Under the pieces are notes generated by a model. The model was given only the letters and a program-made list of their open reading frames with translations. It made no database searches and was not told the DNA's origin. 64,000 nucleotides of DNA, from assembly GCA_019638675.1 (NCBI GenBank), contig JAHBTE010000001.1, forward strand, positions 1,148,605 through 1,212,604, read 5' to 3'. The position numbers and the translations under genes are program-made. Positions within the stretch are counted from its first letter, which is position 1; every line of letters begins with the position of its first letter. The stretch is from Fimbriimonadaceae bacterium (GTDB lineage Bacteria; Armatimonadota; Fimbriimonadia; Fimbriimonadales; Fimbriimonadaceae). This document shows positions 51,462-59,856 of the stretch, piece by piece.

Positions 51462-52352
51462 ATGAAAAAACAAATTGCTATGGGAGGCATCGCCGTTCTG
51501 GCGATTATTGCTTCGAGCGCAGAAGCGGCCACTGTTTACGGTTTAACCACAAGAGATCAGCTCGTCACTTTCGATTCGAGTTCACCATGGATGTTCACGA
51601 ACTCGGTATTCATTTCCGGGTTAGCATCTAACGAAAGTTTGGTAGGAATTGATATCCGTGCTTCAAACAATATGCTTTATGGTGTGGGAAGCTTTGGCAA
51701 CATATACACGCTCAATCGTATGACCGGTGTTGCAACATTCTCTAGTTCGTTGTTTAATTCTGCGAACAACCAAGCTTTGCAACTCCAAGGTACGGAATTC
51801 GGAGTTGACTTTAATCCGGTTGCAGATCGGTTGAGAGTAACCAGTAATGCCAACATGAATCTTCGGATCAACGTTGACACGGGTGCAACGATCTTGGACG
51901 GGGCGATCAACGGGCCCGGTAATCCCTATATTGTTGGTTCGGCCTATACAAACAGCGATAACGACCCAAACACTGGCACCACGCTCTACAACATAGATTC
52001 GCTGTCGAATATGCTCAATATCCAAAACCCGCCGAACAACGGAACGCAAGTTGGGGTCGGTGCTTTAGGATTCGATATCACAGCGCTTGGTGACATTGAT
52101 ATCTTGACTGAAGGTCAAATAAACACCGCCTACGGTGCGTTCCAATTGAGCAATGTCACCGGCTCCCAGTTCGGCATGGTTAATTTGAATACAGGAGCGG
52201 TCACGCTCATTGGTTCGATTGGGCTAGAACAGACTGGAGATTCGGTCGCGGTTCGCGGCATTGCCGTCGAATCAGTACCTGAACCAGCTTCCATGTTGGC
52301 TCTCGGTGCAGGTATTGCAGCTTTGATAGCACGCAAAAAGAGAAAAGGTTAA
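51462..52352 (+). CDS. DUF4394 protein with PEP-CTERM sorting tail
   Basis: 296 residues: signal peptide (IAVLAIIASSAEA), then the DUF4394 beta-propeller-like repeat (LVGIDIRASNNMLYGVGSFG; GVDFNPVADRLRVTSNAN; NMNLRINVDTGAT), and a C-terminal VPEPASMLALGAGIAAL followed by basic ARKKRKG. This is the same sorting tail as in the protease at 39202-40041. ATG at 51462 has GGTGAG about 4 nt upstream. Function is unknown; surface location is inferred. Confidence 0.88.
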   Translation: MKKQIAMGGIAVLAIIASSAEAATVYGLTTRDQLVTFDSSSPWMFTNSVFISGLASNESLVGIDIRASNNMLYGVGSFGNIYTLNRMTGVATFSSSLFNSANNQALQLQGTEFGVDFNPVADRLRVTSNANMNLRINVDTGATILDGAINGPGNPYIVGSAYTNSDNDPNTGTTLYNIDSLSNMLNIQNPPNNGTQVGVGALGFDITALGDIDILTEGQINTAYGAFQLSNVTGSQFGMVNLNTGAVTLIGSIGLEQTGDSVAVRGIAVESVPEPASMLALGAGIAALIARKKRKG

Positions 52353-52373
52353 TCTACTTTCCGGTTCTTGGTC

Positions 52374-52405
52374 TTGGCGGAGAATTTATTCTCCGCCAAT
52401 TTTTT
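52374..52405. terminator. Bidirectional intrinsic terminator
   Basis: TTGGCGGAGAAT (52374-52385) and ATTCTCCGCCAA (52388-52399) form a 12-bp perfect stem, followed by TTTTTT. It lies between the convergent DUF4394 and S1/P1 nuclease genes. Confidence 0.92.
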
Positions 52406-52410
52406 ATGAG

Positions 52411-53340
52411 CTATTCTGCCAACATTTTTTTGAGGATTGCGCCAAGGCGATACCCTCCTAATGCGGCTTGCTTAAGTGCGATTTCGATTTTGCGTTCGCG
52501 GTAGCTGGCTGATTCAGAGCCGTCCTTGACAATATCTGCGTAGACCGCTTTTTCGGCTAGTGAAGCACCTTCATCAACCCACTTTTCGGGATTGAGCTCC
52601 TTTGCCGACGTTGGAAACTGAGTAGGTGGATGAAGTTCTTGAATCATTGCCGCTTTTTCGATCAAACCGCCACGCCAGCCTTCACGGTTGACCGCATCGC
52701 TGATCGCTCCATCCCAGAGAGAGTGGAGGTTCCTTGCATTGCCTTGCAGAGTGAATCCGTTTCCGCCCGCATCGCCCTTGGAGCTATGCATGAGGCTAGC
52801 GCAGCAGTGGAGCGGTTGATGAAGGTCGCCAACGATATGGGAAACCCAATACACCCAAAAACACTTCATGCGGTCAGTTCCTTCCTGGCTGAATTGCTTG
52901 ATGCTATAGTTCAATCCTTTGACCGCATTCCAAGGCGCATGATCGATTTCATCTCGGTTGCGGTTGGTATGGATCGGTTTATTGATGTAGTGCCAAACCC
53001 GCATTCGAGTGCCTTCGTTGTTGCTTGGGCTCCGTTGAGTGGCAGGGAACATCATGTCGTTAAACTTAGTAATCTCGGCTTCGTAGGCTGTGTTATTGTT
53101 TCCCTTCAGGTAGTCGGCAAAGGTGGCGGCTTTGCCTAAGCCTAGCCCAGGAGCGTTTTGAGGAACCTCAAATGTCGGTTCACCGGCATTCAGAATTTGG
53201 TTGAGTTTCGCTTGTTCCGCTGAGGTGAGTTGATCATAGGCGATGATTCCGATGATCTGATGGCCAGTGCCATCCCAAGCTAGAGCAGGGAGGGCAGTAA
53301 AGAACAGTCCAGCTAAGGCAAAGGAGCGCAATACTTTCAT
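52411..53340 (-). CDS. S1/P1-type zinc nuclease, secreted
   Basis: Signal peptide ending ALA; the mature protein starts with Trp22 (AWDGTGHQIIG), whose amino group is a zinc ligand in the family. Other ligands: VWHYINKP, FWVYWVSHIVGDLHQPLH, GDAGGNGF, and HSLWDGAI. All three zinc sites look complete, so it should be active on single-stranded nucleic acid as a secreted or periplasmic 3'-nucleotidase/nuclease. Length 309 is typical. Confidence 0.92.
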   Translation of the reverse strand: MKVLRSFALAGLFFTALPALAWDGTGHQIIGIIAYDQLTSAEQAKLNQILNAGEPTFEVPQNAPGLGLGKAATFADYLKGNNNTAYEAEITKFNDMMFPATQRSPSNNEGTRMRVWHYINKPIHTNRNRDEIDHAPWNAVKGLNYSIKQFSQEGTDRMKCFWVYWVSHIVGDLHQPLHCCASLMHSSKGDAGGNGFTLQGNARNLHSLWDGAISDAVNREGWRGGLIEKAAMIQELHPPTQFPTSAKELNPEKWVDEGASLAEKAVYADIVKDGSESASYRERKIEIALKQAALGGYRLGAILKKMLAE

Positions 53341-53489
53341 GAGAGGGATGTACTATTTTGGCAGGTTCTGAGACTAAGGATTTATTAAAAGTGAGACCTG
53401 ATTCGTATGTACTTGAGAACAATCTAGCAATCCTAACGTTCAGCCCGCCTGATTGATTCCAGTACACTAATAGCTCAGGTGGAACTATC

Positions 53490-54728
53490 TTGAACACGGA
53501 GCAGGAGCAAACTCAGCAATCGTGGTGGCTCTCTTTATTTACTTTAAGGAGAATTATTTCTCAGGGTTCATATGTTCCAGCAGTAGATGGCGTAAGAGCG
53601 ATCGCAATCATTTGTGTTCTGCTTGATCATGCTTGTTCACGCGTGCTCAGGCGTGTTACTGATATTTATCCATTTGCCATGGATGGAGCAATTTACAATT
53701 GGTTTAACTTTGGAGGAACGGGTGTGCTCTTGTTTTTTACTCTCAGCGGCTACATTCTCCATGCTGGCATCCGACGGGCTATTGAACGAGATGGGAAGTT
53801 GAAGGGCTCATTTCTGAAAAAGTACTTTTTGAGGCGGTTAACTCGACTTGAACCCCCTTACCTGATTCTCCTAACTGTCATTTTTGTTTTCCTTAGCGTG
53901 ACTGGCTACAGTTCGGGCTTTGGAGCGAACTCGGCAACTCAAGTGACGTCATTGATAAACAGTTATTGGGCGAGTTTCTTTTATGTTCATCAAGCTGTAT
54001 TTAATCAAGCACCGATGATTAATCCACCGCTTTGGTCGCTTGAAATTGAAGTTCAGTTTTATATTATTGCTCCAGCGATTAGTTTAGTGTTATACGCGTT
54101 GTTTGCCAGGTGGACAAAGAAAGCAATTGGAATCGCAATTTTATTAGCGGCAGTCTGGGTTGGATTTTTCTATTCAATGACTGCGTTTCCGATCATTAAT
54201 CAGGTGTTTCTGATCATCAGGTTCCTACCTGTGTTTTTTGTCGGAATCATTTTTGGCGAAATTTCTAGTCGCAATCTTTTGCAAATGCGTCCTCAGACGG
54301 CGGATTTCTTGGCTTGGACTGGATTATTGACAATTCTGGCGATCCAGCTCTTTGATGTCCATACTTGGTACTTAGAGTTAATATTTATTCTGCCAGCCCA
54401 CTATTTCATTCTCAACGGCGCAATCCATGGAGGCGGCTTTAAGCGATTATTGAGCGTTAACGGAATTGCTACTTTTGGAGGAATGTGTTATTCCATCTAC
54501 TTGATTCACTTGCCAGCGATGGAATTTATTGCTAGCCCAGTTGGACGGCTTCTTAGAGGAGCACCATTTGAATTGTATTTGCCGGTGCAAATAGTTTTGA
54601 TGATTTGCTTGGCAATGGTGCCCTCTTTAATTTATTACGTGCTCATCGAGCGCCCATGCATGAACCCTAGCTGGCCTCAAGATTTATACAATTTCGCATT
54701 TCGAAAACGCATAGTTAAATCAACCTGA
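53490..54728 (+). CDS. Membrane acyltransferase (OafA/acyltransferase 3 family)
   Basis: Ten or so TM segments. Family landmarks: VDGVRAIAIICVLLDHA (catalytic-type His), FGGTGVLLFFTLSGYILHAG, and late GGMCYSIYLIHLPAMEFIA. Adds acyl groups to surface sugars. TTG start; AGGTGG lies 8-13 nt upstream. The gene stands alone after a 149-bp spacer from the divergent nuclease gene. Confidence 0.9.
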   Translation: MNTEQEQTQQSWWLSLFTLRRIISQGSYVPAVDGVRAIAIICVLLDHACSRVLRRVTDIYPFAMDGAIYNWFNFGGTGVLLFFTLSGYILHAGIRRAIERDGKLKGSFLKKYFLRRLTRLEPPYLILLTVIFVFLSVTGYSSGFGANSATQVTSLINSYWASFFYVHQAVFNQAPMINPPLWSLEIEVQFYIIAPAISLVLYALFARWTKKAIGIAILLAAVWVGFFYSMTAFPIINQVFLIIRFLPVFFVGIIFGEISSRNLLQMRPQTADFLAWTGLLTILAIQLFDVHTWYLELIFILPAHYFILNGAIHGGGFKRLLSVNGIATFGGMCYSIYLIHLPAMEFIASPVGRLLRGAPFELYLPVQIVLMICLAMVPSLIYYVLIERPCMNPSWPQDLYNFAFRKRIVKST

Positions 54729-54802
54729 GCTTAGTATCTGACCGAACTGCAATATTTTCACACCCGGTAATAACACCTTTTAAGAGAAGGTGGAAGTGGG
54801 GA

Positions 54803-55564
54803 ATGAATCCATCGATGAAAAGTTTAGTGAGCCTAATCGTCTTCGGCATTGCCGCAGTCTCGGCGCAAGCAGCAGGAATTGCCATCGGACCAATCGGTGG
54901 CGGCGGTGGAGACACCTCAACAACCACAGTCGTTATGACCGGAGACCAAGTGACGATGGAATCACAAGTCTACAACGGGGCTGATTCAGTTCACTACGAA
55001 ATCAAGACACTTGATGGAGCGGTGATCTATTCTGGAAACGACACGCCTGACGGATCAGGGCTAGTCGAATTCTCTTGGTTCCCATTATTTGATGGCACCT
55101 ATGTCATCACAGCAGAAAGTTTTAGCGGCGGAGTTTCACTTGGCACCCAACTGCTCGATATTTCGACTTCCGTACGACCTGAAGCAACTGGATTTATCAC
55201 AGGTGGTGGCTGGTTCAACGTTGGAAACCAAAAAGATAACTTTGGCTTCAATGCTCAAGTTCTCGGCAACGGAAACGTAAAGGGCAACTTGGAATTCCAA
55301 GATCGTTCGCTCGGCAAAAATATTAAGTCAACCTGTGTTGATTGGGTTTATGCTCCCAACTGCACAAAGGGATACTTCAGCGGTTGGTGCAAGATCAACA
55401 ACTCTGGCAACTACCGATTCATGGTTGAAGTAGATGATCTTGGTGAACCGGGCACTTGGGATCGCATGAACCTTTGGGTTTACGATGCGAACACCGGATC
55501 ATTGTTGTACAGTTATTCGGGTCAGTTGAACGGCGGAAACATTCAAATCCACTGCCGACTGTAA
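54803..55564 (+). CDS. Secreted post-COAP-1 domain protein
   Basis: Signal peptide (SLVSLIVFGIAAVSAQA), then a short linker with IGGGGGDTS, an Ig-like domain (residues 45-125) and a C-terminal domain matching the post-COAP-1 pattern: GFITGGGWF, NFGFNAQ, VDWVYAP, GNYRFMVEVDDLGEPG, RMNLWVYDANTG. These occur on secreted or surface proteins of unknown role. It ends at a very strong terminator. Purines GGAAGTGGGG lead to the ATG. Confidence 0.8.
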   Translation: MNPSMKSLVSLIVFGIAAVSAQAAGIAIGPIGGGGGDTSTTTVVMTGDQVTMESQVYNGADSVHYEIKTLDGAVIYSGNDTPDGSGLVEFSWFPLFDGTYVITAESFSGGVSLGTQLLDISTSVRPEATGFITGGGWFNVGNQKDNFGFNAQVLGNGNVKGNLEFQDRSLGKNIKSTCVDWVYAPNCTKGYFSGWCKINNSGNYRFMVEVDDLGEPGTWDRMNLWVYDANTGSLLYSYSGQLNGGNIQIHCRL

Positions 55565-55580
55565 TAAATCTTGTATTCTA

Positions 55581-55618
55581 AAGAACGGGGCACTTGAAAA
55601 GTGCCCCGTTCTTTTTTA
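55581..55618 (+). terminator. Strong intrinsic terminator
   Basis: AAGAACGGGGCACTT (55581-55595) pairs perfectly with AAGTGCCCCGTTCTT (55599-55613) around GAA, followed by a T run (TTTTTT counted from the end of the stem). Confidence 0.95.
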
Positions 55619-55696
55619 ATTTGTTACTGCTCAGGATAAGTGCTGGGGTTTTATGCTCTTTTATTCCAAAGCTCAGTTCAAGTAGCCTGTTCTGCA

Positions 55697-56455
55697 ATGC
55701 GCTTTTCAGCCGACCTGAATCTAATCCTCGGAGTGTTGATGATGCTTGTGGGATTCCTTGCGGCATTGTTGCAGACTTGGTTATGGACATTTCCTATGGT
55801 TCCTGATCCCAGTGGAAGTGATCCGAATGGAGTGACTACTGCTCCCAGGCTTTGGCGAATAGTGCATCGAGGTATGGGATATGTTTTTGCTCTTATTTAT
55901 CTGGTGCTTGCAACCCAAATGATTCCAAGAATCTGGAACTATGAATCAGTGGCTTGGTCGGCTACAACATTGATGCACTCTTTGTTTGGCTTGGGCGTTG
56001 GAGGGTTACTTGGGATCAAGATATGGATATTGAGGCGCGCTCAACGGCACGGCAAGAAGTTGCCCTACTTTGGGTGGGGAATTGTATTGCTTTCTACCAT
56101 AGTGGTCTCTCTTGTGTATCAGCCAGTAAGACAAGGGATTGTCCGGCCGGGGGTTTCAGATGGTGTTATGACCCAACAAGATGCTGAAAAAGCTCGACAA
56201 ATTGTGTTCAAAAATTGTATTCAGTGCCATGGCCTTAGCGTAGTGGCAGGCCCACGCGACGACGATTGGATGCACATCCTTGAAGAAATGGCTGAGAACG
56301 CCGAAAAGCGTGGTATTCCAGACCCTAGTGAGGGGAAACAGGCTTTGATCGCAAACTACCTTGAGGCAGCTTATGGCGCTGGCGCTGAATCAGACGAAGG
56401 TTCAGAACATGGGCGCGGTCGGGGCCGCGGTCGCAATCGTGGAGACGACGATTAG
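55697..56455 (+). CDS. Four-TM membrane protein with a C-terminal cytochrome c motif and Arg-Gly tail
   Basis: Four TM segments: ILGVLMMLVGFLAALLQTWL, HRGMGYVFALIYLVLATQMI, TTLMHSLFGLGVGGLLGIK, and GWGIVLLSTIVVSLVY. His residues in the second and third (IVHRGMG; TLMHSLF) could ligate a b-type heme. A heme c motif CIQCHG (codons at 56216-56233) follows outside the membrane. The C-terminus is HGRGRGRGRNRGDDD. ATG 55697 is my choice; a GTG at 55640 extends it by 19 residues. Its stop overlaps the stop of the convergent ATPase gene. Possible electron carrier. Confidence 0.75.
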   Translation: MRFSADLNLILGVLMMLVGFLAALLQTWLWTFPMVPDPSGSDPNGVTTAPRLWRIVHRGMGYVFALIYLVLATQMIPRIWNYESVAWSATTLMHSLFGLGVGGLLGIKIWILRRAQRHGKKLPYFGWGIVLLSTIVVSLVYQPVRQGIVRPGVSDGVMTQQDAEKARQIVFKNCIQCHGLSVVAGPRDDDWMHILEEMAENAEKRGIPDPSEGKQALIANYLEAAYGAGAESDEGSEHGRGRGRGRNRGDDD

Positions 56456-57210
56456 CTCGCCTGCCGAAGTGGGCTTTCTTTCCACTGCCGAACTGTTTGC
56501 GCAACTGCGCGGATATCACGAGCGGCTTTGCCATCAGGATCGGTGACAACGAAAAGCTCTCGCTTACGTGTAGCCAATGCGGCGCGGCGATCGTATTCGA
56601 CACTGCCAAGATAATCCACTTTTCGCTTGAGGTAAGTCCAGCAGATTTTTTCGAACATTGCGAATAGCTTTTGACCTTCGTCGAAGTTTGCCATGTTGAA
56701 CAAAACTTTTATCCGAGCATCGGGTGATCTGCGAACAATGGTTTTCACCGTTGCATAAGCATCGGTGATGCTCGTTGGATCAGGACTGGCAACGATGATA
56801 ATCTCTTCGCTCAGCTTCAAGAACGAGACGACGCGGTTATCAAGACCAGCGGCACAATCAAAAATCAAAATGTCGGTCGAGTTCTTGAGGTCGGCAAGCT
56901 GACTAAAGAATAAACCGAGTTTCTTTGGGCCGGCGCGCATCAGGCTGGGAACTGCCGAAGCTCCGGTAATTGCCTGAACTCCTCCTGGCCCCTTGGTAAC
57001 GATTTCCGCAAGGGTTTTTTCTTCTGCTACTACGTGCTGAAGGTTGAATTCGGGATTGATGCCAAGTGCGATATCGAGATTGGCAAGCTGCAAATCCGCA
57101 TCAAAAACTGTGGTTCGTTCGCCAGCGGCTACAAGAGCTGCGGCAAGGTTTGCGGAGAATGACGTTTTTCCAACGCCGCCTTTTCCAGAAGTGATTGCAA
57201 TGGTGAGCAT
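56452..57210 (-). CDS. FlhG/MinD-type P-loop ATPase, second copy
   Basis: 252 residues. Deviant Walker A SGKGGVGKTS (Lys10, Lys15), DADLQLANLDIALGI, the switch region ILIFDCAAGLDNRVV, and ASPDPTSITDAYATVKT. These match the ATPase at 33738-34565 in family and in partner type. The C-terminus has no obvious membrane-targeting helix. It starts 9 nt after the MshEN gene in the same operon. It probably works with that protein in localisation or switching. Confidence 0.88.
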   Translation of the reverse strand: MLTIAITSGKGGVGKTSFSANLAAALVAAGERTTVFDADLQLANLDIALGINPEFNLQHVVAEEKTLAEIVTKGPGGVQAITGASAVPSLMRAGPKKLGLFFSQLADLKNSTDILIFDCAAGLDNRVVSFLKLSEEIIIVASPDPTSITDAYATVKTIVRRSPDARIKVLFNMANFDEGQKLFAMFEKICWTYLKRKVDYLGSVEYDRRAALATRKRELFVVTDPDGKAARDIRAVAQTVRQWKESPLRQAS

Positions 57211-57219
57211 GGTTCTAAA

Positions 57220-57840
57220 TTAGTCTCCGTAGGTGTCCCACAGTGAGTCGGTGCCAGTTCCGGCAATAGCGGCGAGAAGATCTTTTCGGTCCGGCTGTTC
57301 ATCCACCTTTGGAGTGCGAGCGACTCGAGGTTTTTTGGCGACCGGAGTTGCGGCTTTGGGAGGTTCTTGCGAGAGCAGGGGTGGTGGTGTTACGTTGGAA
57401 ACCACCGATGGAACCGCGTAGTTCTTGGTGATTGCTCGGTAAATCTCAGTTGTTCCGGCAAGCGAGATAATCAGCCGCTTGCCAAGGGCTTTGCTTAGGT
57501 AATCGGTGCCTTCGATATCAAGCGGATCTGCGATTGCACAATGAAATTCTAAGTCCGTTACCATGATCGGAAGGATTAAGCGAGACAAGGCAAAAGTAGG
57601 AGAAACGAGTCGCAGGGCAGTTTGCGTTGGCTCAATTTCCGCCATATTGGCGATTGGAAGGTCGTACTGCTCGGCTAAGCACGCAACAATCTGGCATTCG
57701 GTAACAATTCCCATCGAAACAAGAACTTCACCAAACCGGTTTTCGGTTTTCTTTTGTACGACCAGCGCCTCGTCGCGCTGAGCTTCGGTAATGATTCCCT
57801 TTTCAACCAGAAAATCTCCGACACGTTGATAACGACTCAT
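57220..57840 (-). CDS. Stand-alone MshEN (GspE N-terminal) domain protein, predicted c-di-GMP binder
   Basis: 206 residues from ATG 57840. Two consecutive 24-residue motifs of the MshEN c-di-GMP-binding type are visible: Arg6-Gln29 (RVGDFLVEKGIITEAQ..) and Arg35-Gln58 (RFGEVLVSMGIVTECQ..). They are followed by the second half of the domain (AIADPLDIEGTDYLSKALGK, to about residue 145). A Pro/Ala/Lys-rich linker and a C-terminal segment (KDLLAAIAGTG) come last. There is no ATPase domain, so it is not a GspE/PilB enzyme. The FlhG/MinD-type ATPase gene follows after 9 nt; the HDOD gene is 80 nt upstream. Confidence 0.85.
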   Translation of the reverse strand: MSRYQRVGDFLVEKGIITEAQRDEALVVQKKTENRFGEVLVSMGIVTECQIVACLAEQYDLPIANMAEIEPTQTALRLVSPTFALSRLILPIMVTDLEFHCAIADPLDIEGTDYLSKALGKRLIISLAGTTEIYRAITKNYAVPSVVSNVTPPPLLSQEPPKAATPVAKKPRVARTPKVDEQPDRKDLLAAIAGTGTDSLWDTYGD

Positions 57841-57920
57841 GAATCTGCCCCGGTGCAATTAACACCTGGTGAAATTATTGGCAAGCCAAGTCGCAAACCT
57901 TACAGAAATCTTGAAGTTTT

Positions 57921-58763
57921 TTACGCCGCCAATAAGCCTTGTCGCTGCGATGCTAGCGATGCCAGATCAGCCAAGTGATCTTCAGCAAATGGGCTACTGT
58001 CGGCAAGAGTGAATGTTGTGCTCCAAGGGGCCAAACCATGTCCAGTAGATTCCGCGTATTGCTTCGCAATTTGCAGACAGAGGTGAGAAGTCGTCTCGGG
58101 TTCTGTGGCATTGGATGCTACACAGACTTTTGTAAAAAATTCTGGCAATGCCAGTGCGAACGCCGCTCTTTCCGCGAGTTCACTGATCGGGTAGCCAAAC
58201 ATCATCGAAAATGTTTGATCTAGGGTCGCATTGTGGCTTTCGGCGAGCTTGTAAACGTCATTAAAAGCATCTGGTGCCACGTAGCTGAGCAATCCAAATA
58301 AGACGTTATGAAGCGCACCGGCCGCGAGTAGTTCTTCAGCCGACCATTCGCCATCAGTTGGGCTGATATGGAGCTCTGTCACCAATTGGCTGGCAAGTGA
58401 ACCAACGAAGTTGCCGTTTGAAGCAAAACGATGAATATCTAGCAAAGAACCAGGGCGTCCGCAACTCATCAGAGCATTTGTCCAAAGGGCAATGCTGAGC
58501 GACTTCAGCGATCGGAATCCAAGTACAGATACCGCCTCACGTACAGTAGTGACTTGCTTTTGACGAGCATAAAGCGCACTTGATGCGGCTCGAATTAGAC
58601 CGGCCGTCAGGGCTGGATCGTTTAGAACGATATCATCAATTTTTGCGGGCGACGGATCGCCGGAATCCAAAAGCTCCGCAAGCCGCAAAGGAGAATCGGC
58701 TATTTGAGGCAGGGCGGTTGCGCTGCCAAACAAGTGTTGGAGTTCAGTAAAAGTCGCAGGCAT
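57921..58763 (-). CDS. HDOD-domain protein
   Basis: A 280-residue HDOD (HD-related output domain) protein: LPQIADSPLRLAELLDSG, DIVLNDPALTAGLIRAASSA, VREAVSVLGFRSLKSLSIAL. The HD metal residues are absent, as is normal in HDOD. It has a single domain and a helical end. HDOD proteins commonly sit in signalling pathways for motility and c-di-GMP. Placed upstream of the MshEN/ATPase genes on the same strand, it is likely part of the same system. Confidence 0.85.
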   Translation of the reverse strand: MPATFTELQHLFGSATALPQIADSPLRLAELLDSGDPSPAKIDDIVLNDPALTAGLIRAASSALYARQKQVTTVREAVSVLGFRSLKSLSIALWTNALMSCGRPGSLLDIHRFASNGNFVGSLASQLVTELHISPTDGEWSAEELLAAGALHNVLFGLLSYVAPDAFNDVYKLAESHNATLDQTFSMMFGYPISELAERAAFALALPEFFTKVCVASNATEPETTSHLCLQIAKQYAESTGHGLAPWSTTFTLADSSPFAEDHLADLASLASQRQGLLAA

Positions 58764-58814
58764 TTTGTTGCTCGTGGAAATTATCGGCGAGCAATATCAA
58801 TTTGGTCAGGGCCA

Positions 58815-58845
58815 AAAAATCCCCGGAGACTTTCGACTCCGGGGA
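58815..58845 (-). terminator. Intrinsic terminator of mscL
   Basis: TCCCCGGAG (58820-58828) pairs with CTCCGGGGA (58837-58845) around an 8-nt loop, and on the minus strand the stem is followed by a T run (TTTTTTGG). Confidence 0.9.
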
Positions 58846-58864
58846 AAATTGGAGAGGACTTTTC

Positions 58865-59275
58865 TTACTTTTTGAGCAAATCTCGGATTTCGGTCAAGAG
58901 TTCTTCTTGAGTTGGGCCAGCTGGAGCCTCTTCTTTGGGTGCTTCGGGTTTGCGTAGCCGGTTCACAGCTTTCACCATCATAAAAATCACAAAGGCGATA
59001 ATCAGGAAGTTGATTACTGCCCCCAAGAAAGAACCATATTTGAGCGCAACTGCCGGAACTTCTTTACCAGCTGCGTCAACTGAAGCAGCCTTGAGGACGA
59101 TTGACAGATTTTCTAAGTTGACGCCCCCAAGGATTAATCCAATTGGCGGCATGATGACATCTTCAACTAAAGAACTTACGATTTTCCCAAAAGCACCGCC
59201 GATGATCACACCAACTGCGAGATCCATCACATTGCCCTTTGCGATAAATTCTTTGAACTCAGAAGCCATTGACAT
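58865..59275 (-). CDS. mscL: Large-conductance mechanosensitive channel
   Basis: Releases solutes on hypo-osmotic shock. The N-terminal amphipathic helix ([18 protein letters not shown]), TM1 with [18 protein letters not shown], the [12 protein letters not shown] segment and TM2 ([20 protein letters not shown]) with a cytoplasmic helix ([13 protein letters not shown]) are all present. Length 136 is normal. AGGATC lies about 7 nt before the ATG at 59275. Confidence 0.97.
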   Translation of the reverse strand: MSMASEFKEFIAKGNVMDLAVGVIIGGAFGKIVSSLVEDVIMPPIGLILGGVNLENLSIVLKAASVDAAGKEVPAVALKYGSFLGAVINFLIIAFVIFMMVKAVNRLRKPEAPKEEAPAGPTQEELLTEIRDLLKK

Positions 59276-59350
59276 AAGTTTTGATCCTGTACCTTTCGGT
59301 ATTTCAAAGACGGCAAAGTTATTTCAGACGATTCTTATAGTTGAAAACGA

Positions 59351-59380
59351 AATAACCCTTCTCAATATGAGAAGGGTTGT
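59351..59380 (-). terminator. Hairpin after the DUF4332 gene
   Basis: AACCCTTCTCA (59354-59364) and TGAGAAGGGTT (59368-59378) form a perfect 11-bp stem with loop ATA, 17 nt past the minus-strand stop; a T-rich tail (ATTTCGTTTTC) follows. Confidence 0.8.
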
Positions 59381-59395
59381 TCAAGACACATTTGA

Positions 59396-59800
59396 TTAGT
59401 GAGTAACGACTCTGTCGAGACCCTTAGCTTGCTCGACCCAGCCCTCGACTTGCGATTCACTTGGCATGGAGCGAACAAGGCTCTTTGCATCATTGATTTC
59501 AGTCATTTTCGCATGCAGGTTTGCCGCATTGCGTTGAGCGAGTTCGGGCACCGAATCCACACCGGATTCTTCCAAAAGGTCAGCGTATTCGCTACCAATG
59601 CCTTTAATGCGAGCTAAATCCGCTCGGTTGACCCAGTTGAGGATCATGGTTTCGCTGATGCCAGTTTTTTCGGCGATTTCGCCGCGGCCCTTTTTACTTG
59701 CGCCCTGTTCAAGTAACGCGTTGTCGGTTTGTACTCCGGCTTCTTCTAACTTTGCCCCGTACACTGGCCCAATTCCTTCGATATCTTTTATGTTTGCCAT
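59396..59800 (-). CDS. DUF4332-like protein with helix-hairpin-helix repeats
   Basis: 134 residues with two HhH-type elements: IKDIEGIGPVYGAKLEEAGV and LARIKGIGSEYADLLEESGV, each ending in a motif that binds DNA in other proteins. The SEXPEL-like middle (DSVPELAQRNAANLHAKM) is typical of DUF4332. It probably binds nucleic acid; no partner is evident. Confidence 0.82.
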   Translation of the reverse strand: MANIKDIEGIGPVYGAKLEEAGVQTDNALLEQGASKKGRGEIAEKTGISETMILNWVNRADLARIKGIGSEYADLLEESGVDSVPELAQRNAANLHAKMTEINDAKSLVRSMPSESQVEGWVEQAKGLDRVVTH

Positions 59801-59856
59801 AACGATCTCCTCGTTCCGACTTAGTCTAACGGGTATCTGTTCCGATTAACCAGAGT

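Noticed and set aside
52630-53139. 169-residue plus-strand frame opposite the S1/P1 nuclease
   Set aside because: The nuclease frame has all zinc ligands; the opposite frame is a shadow.
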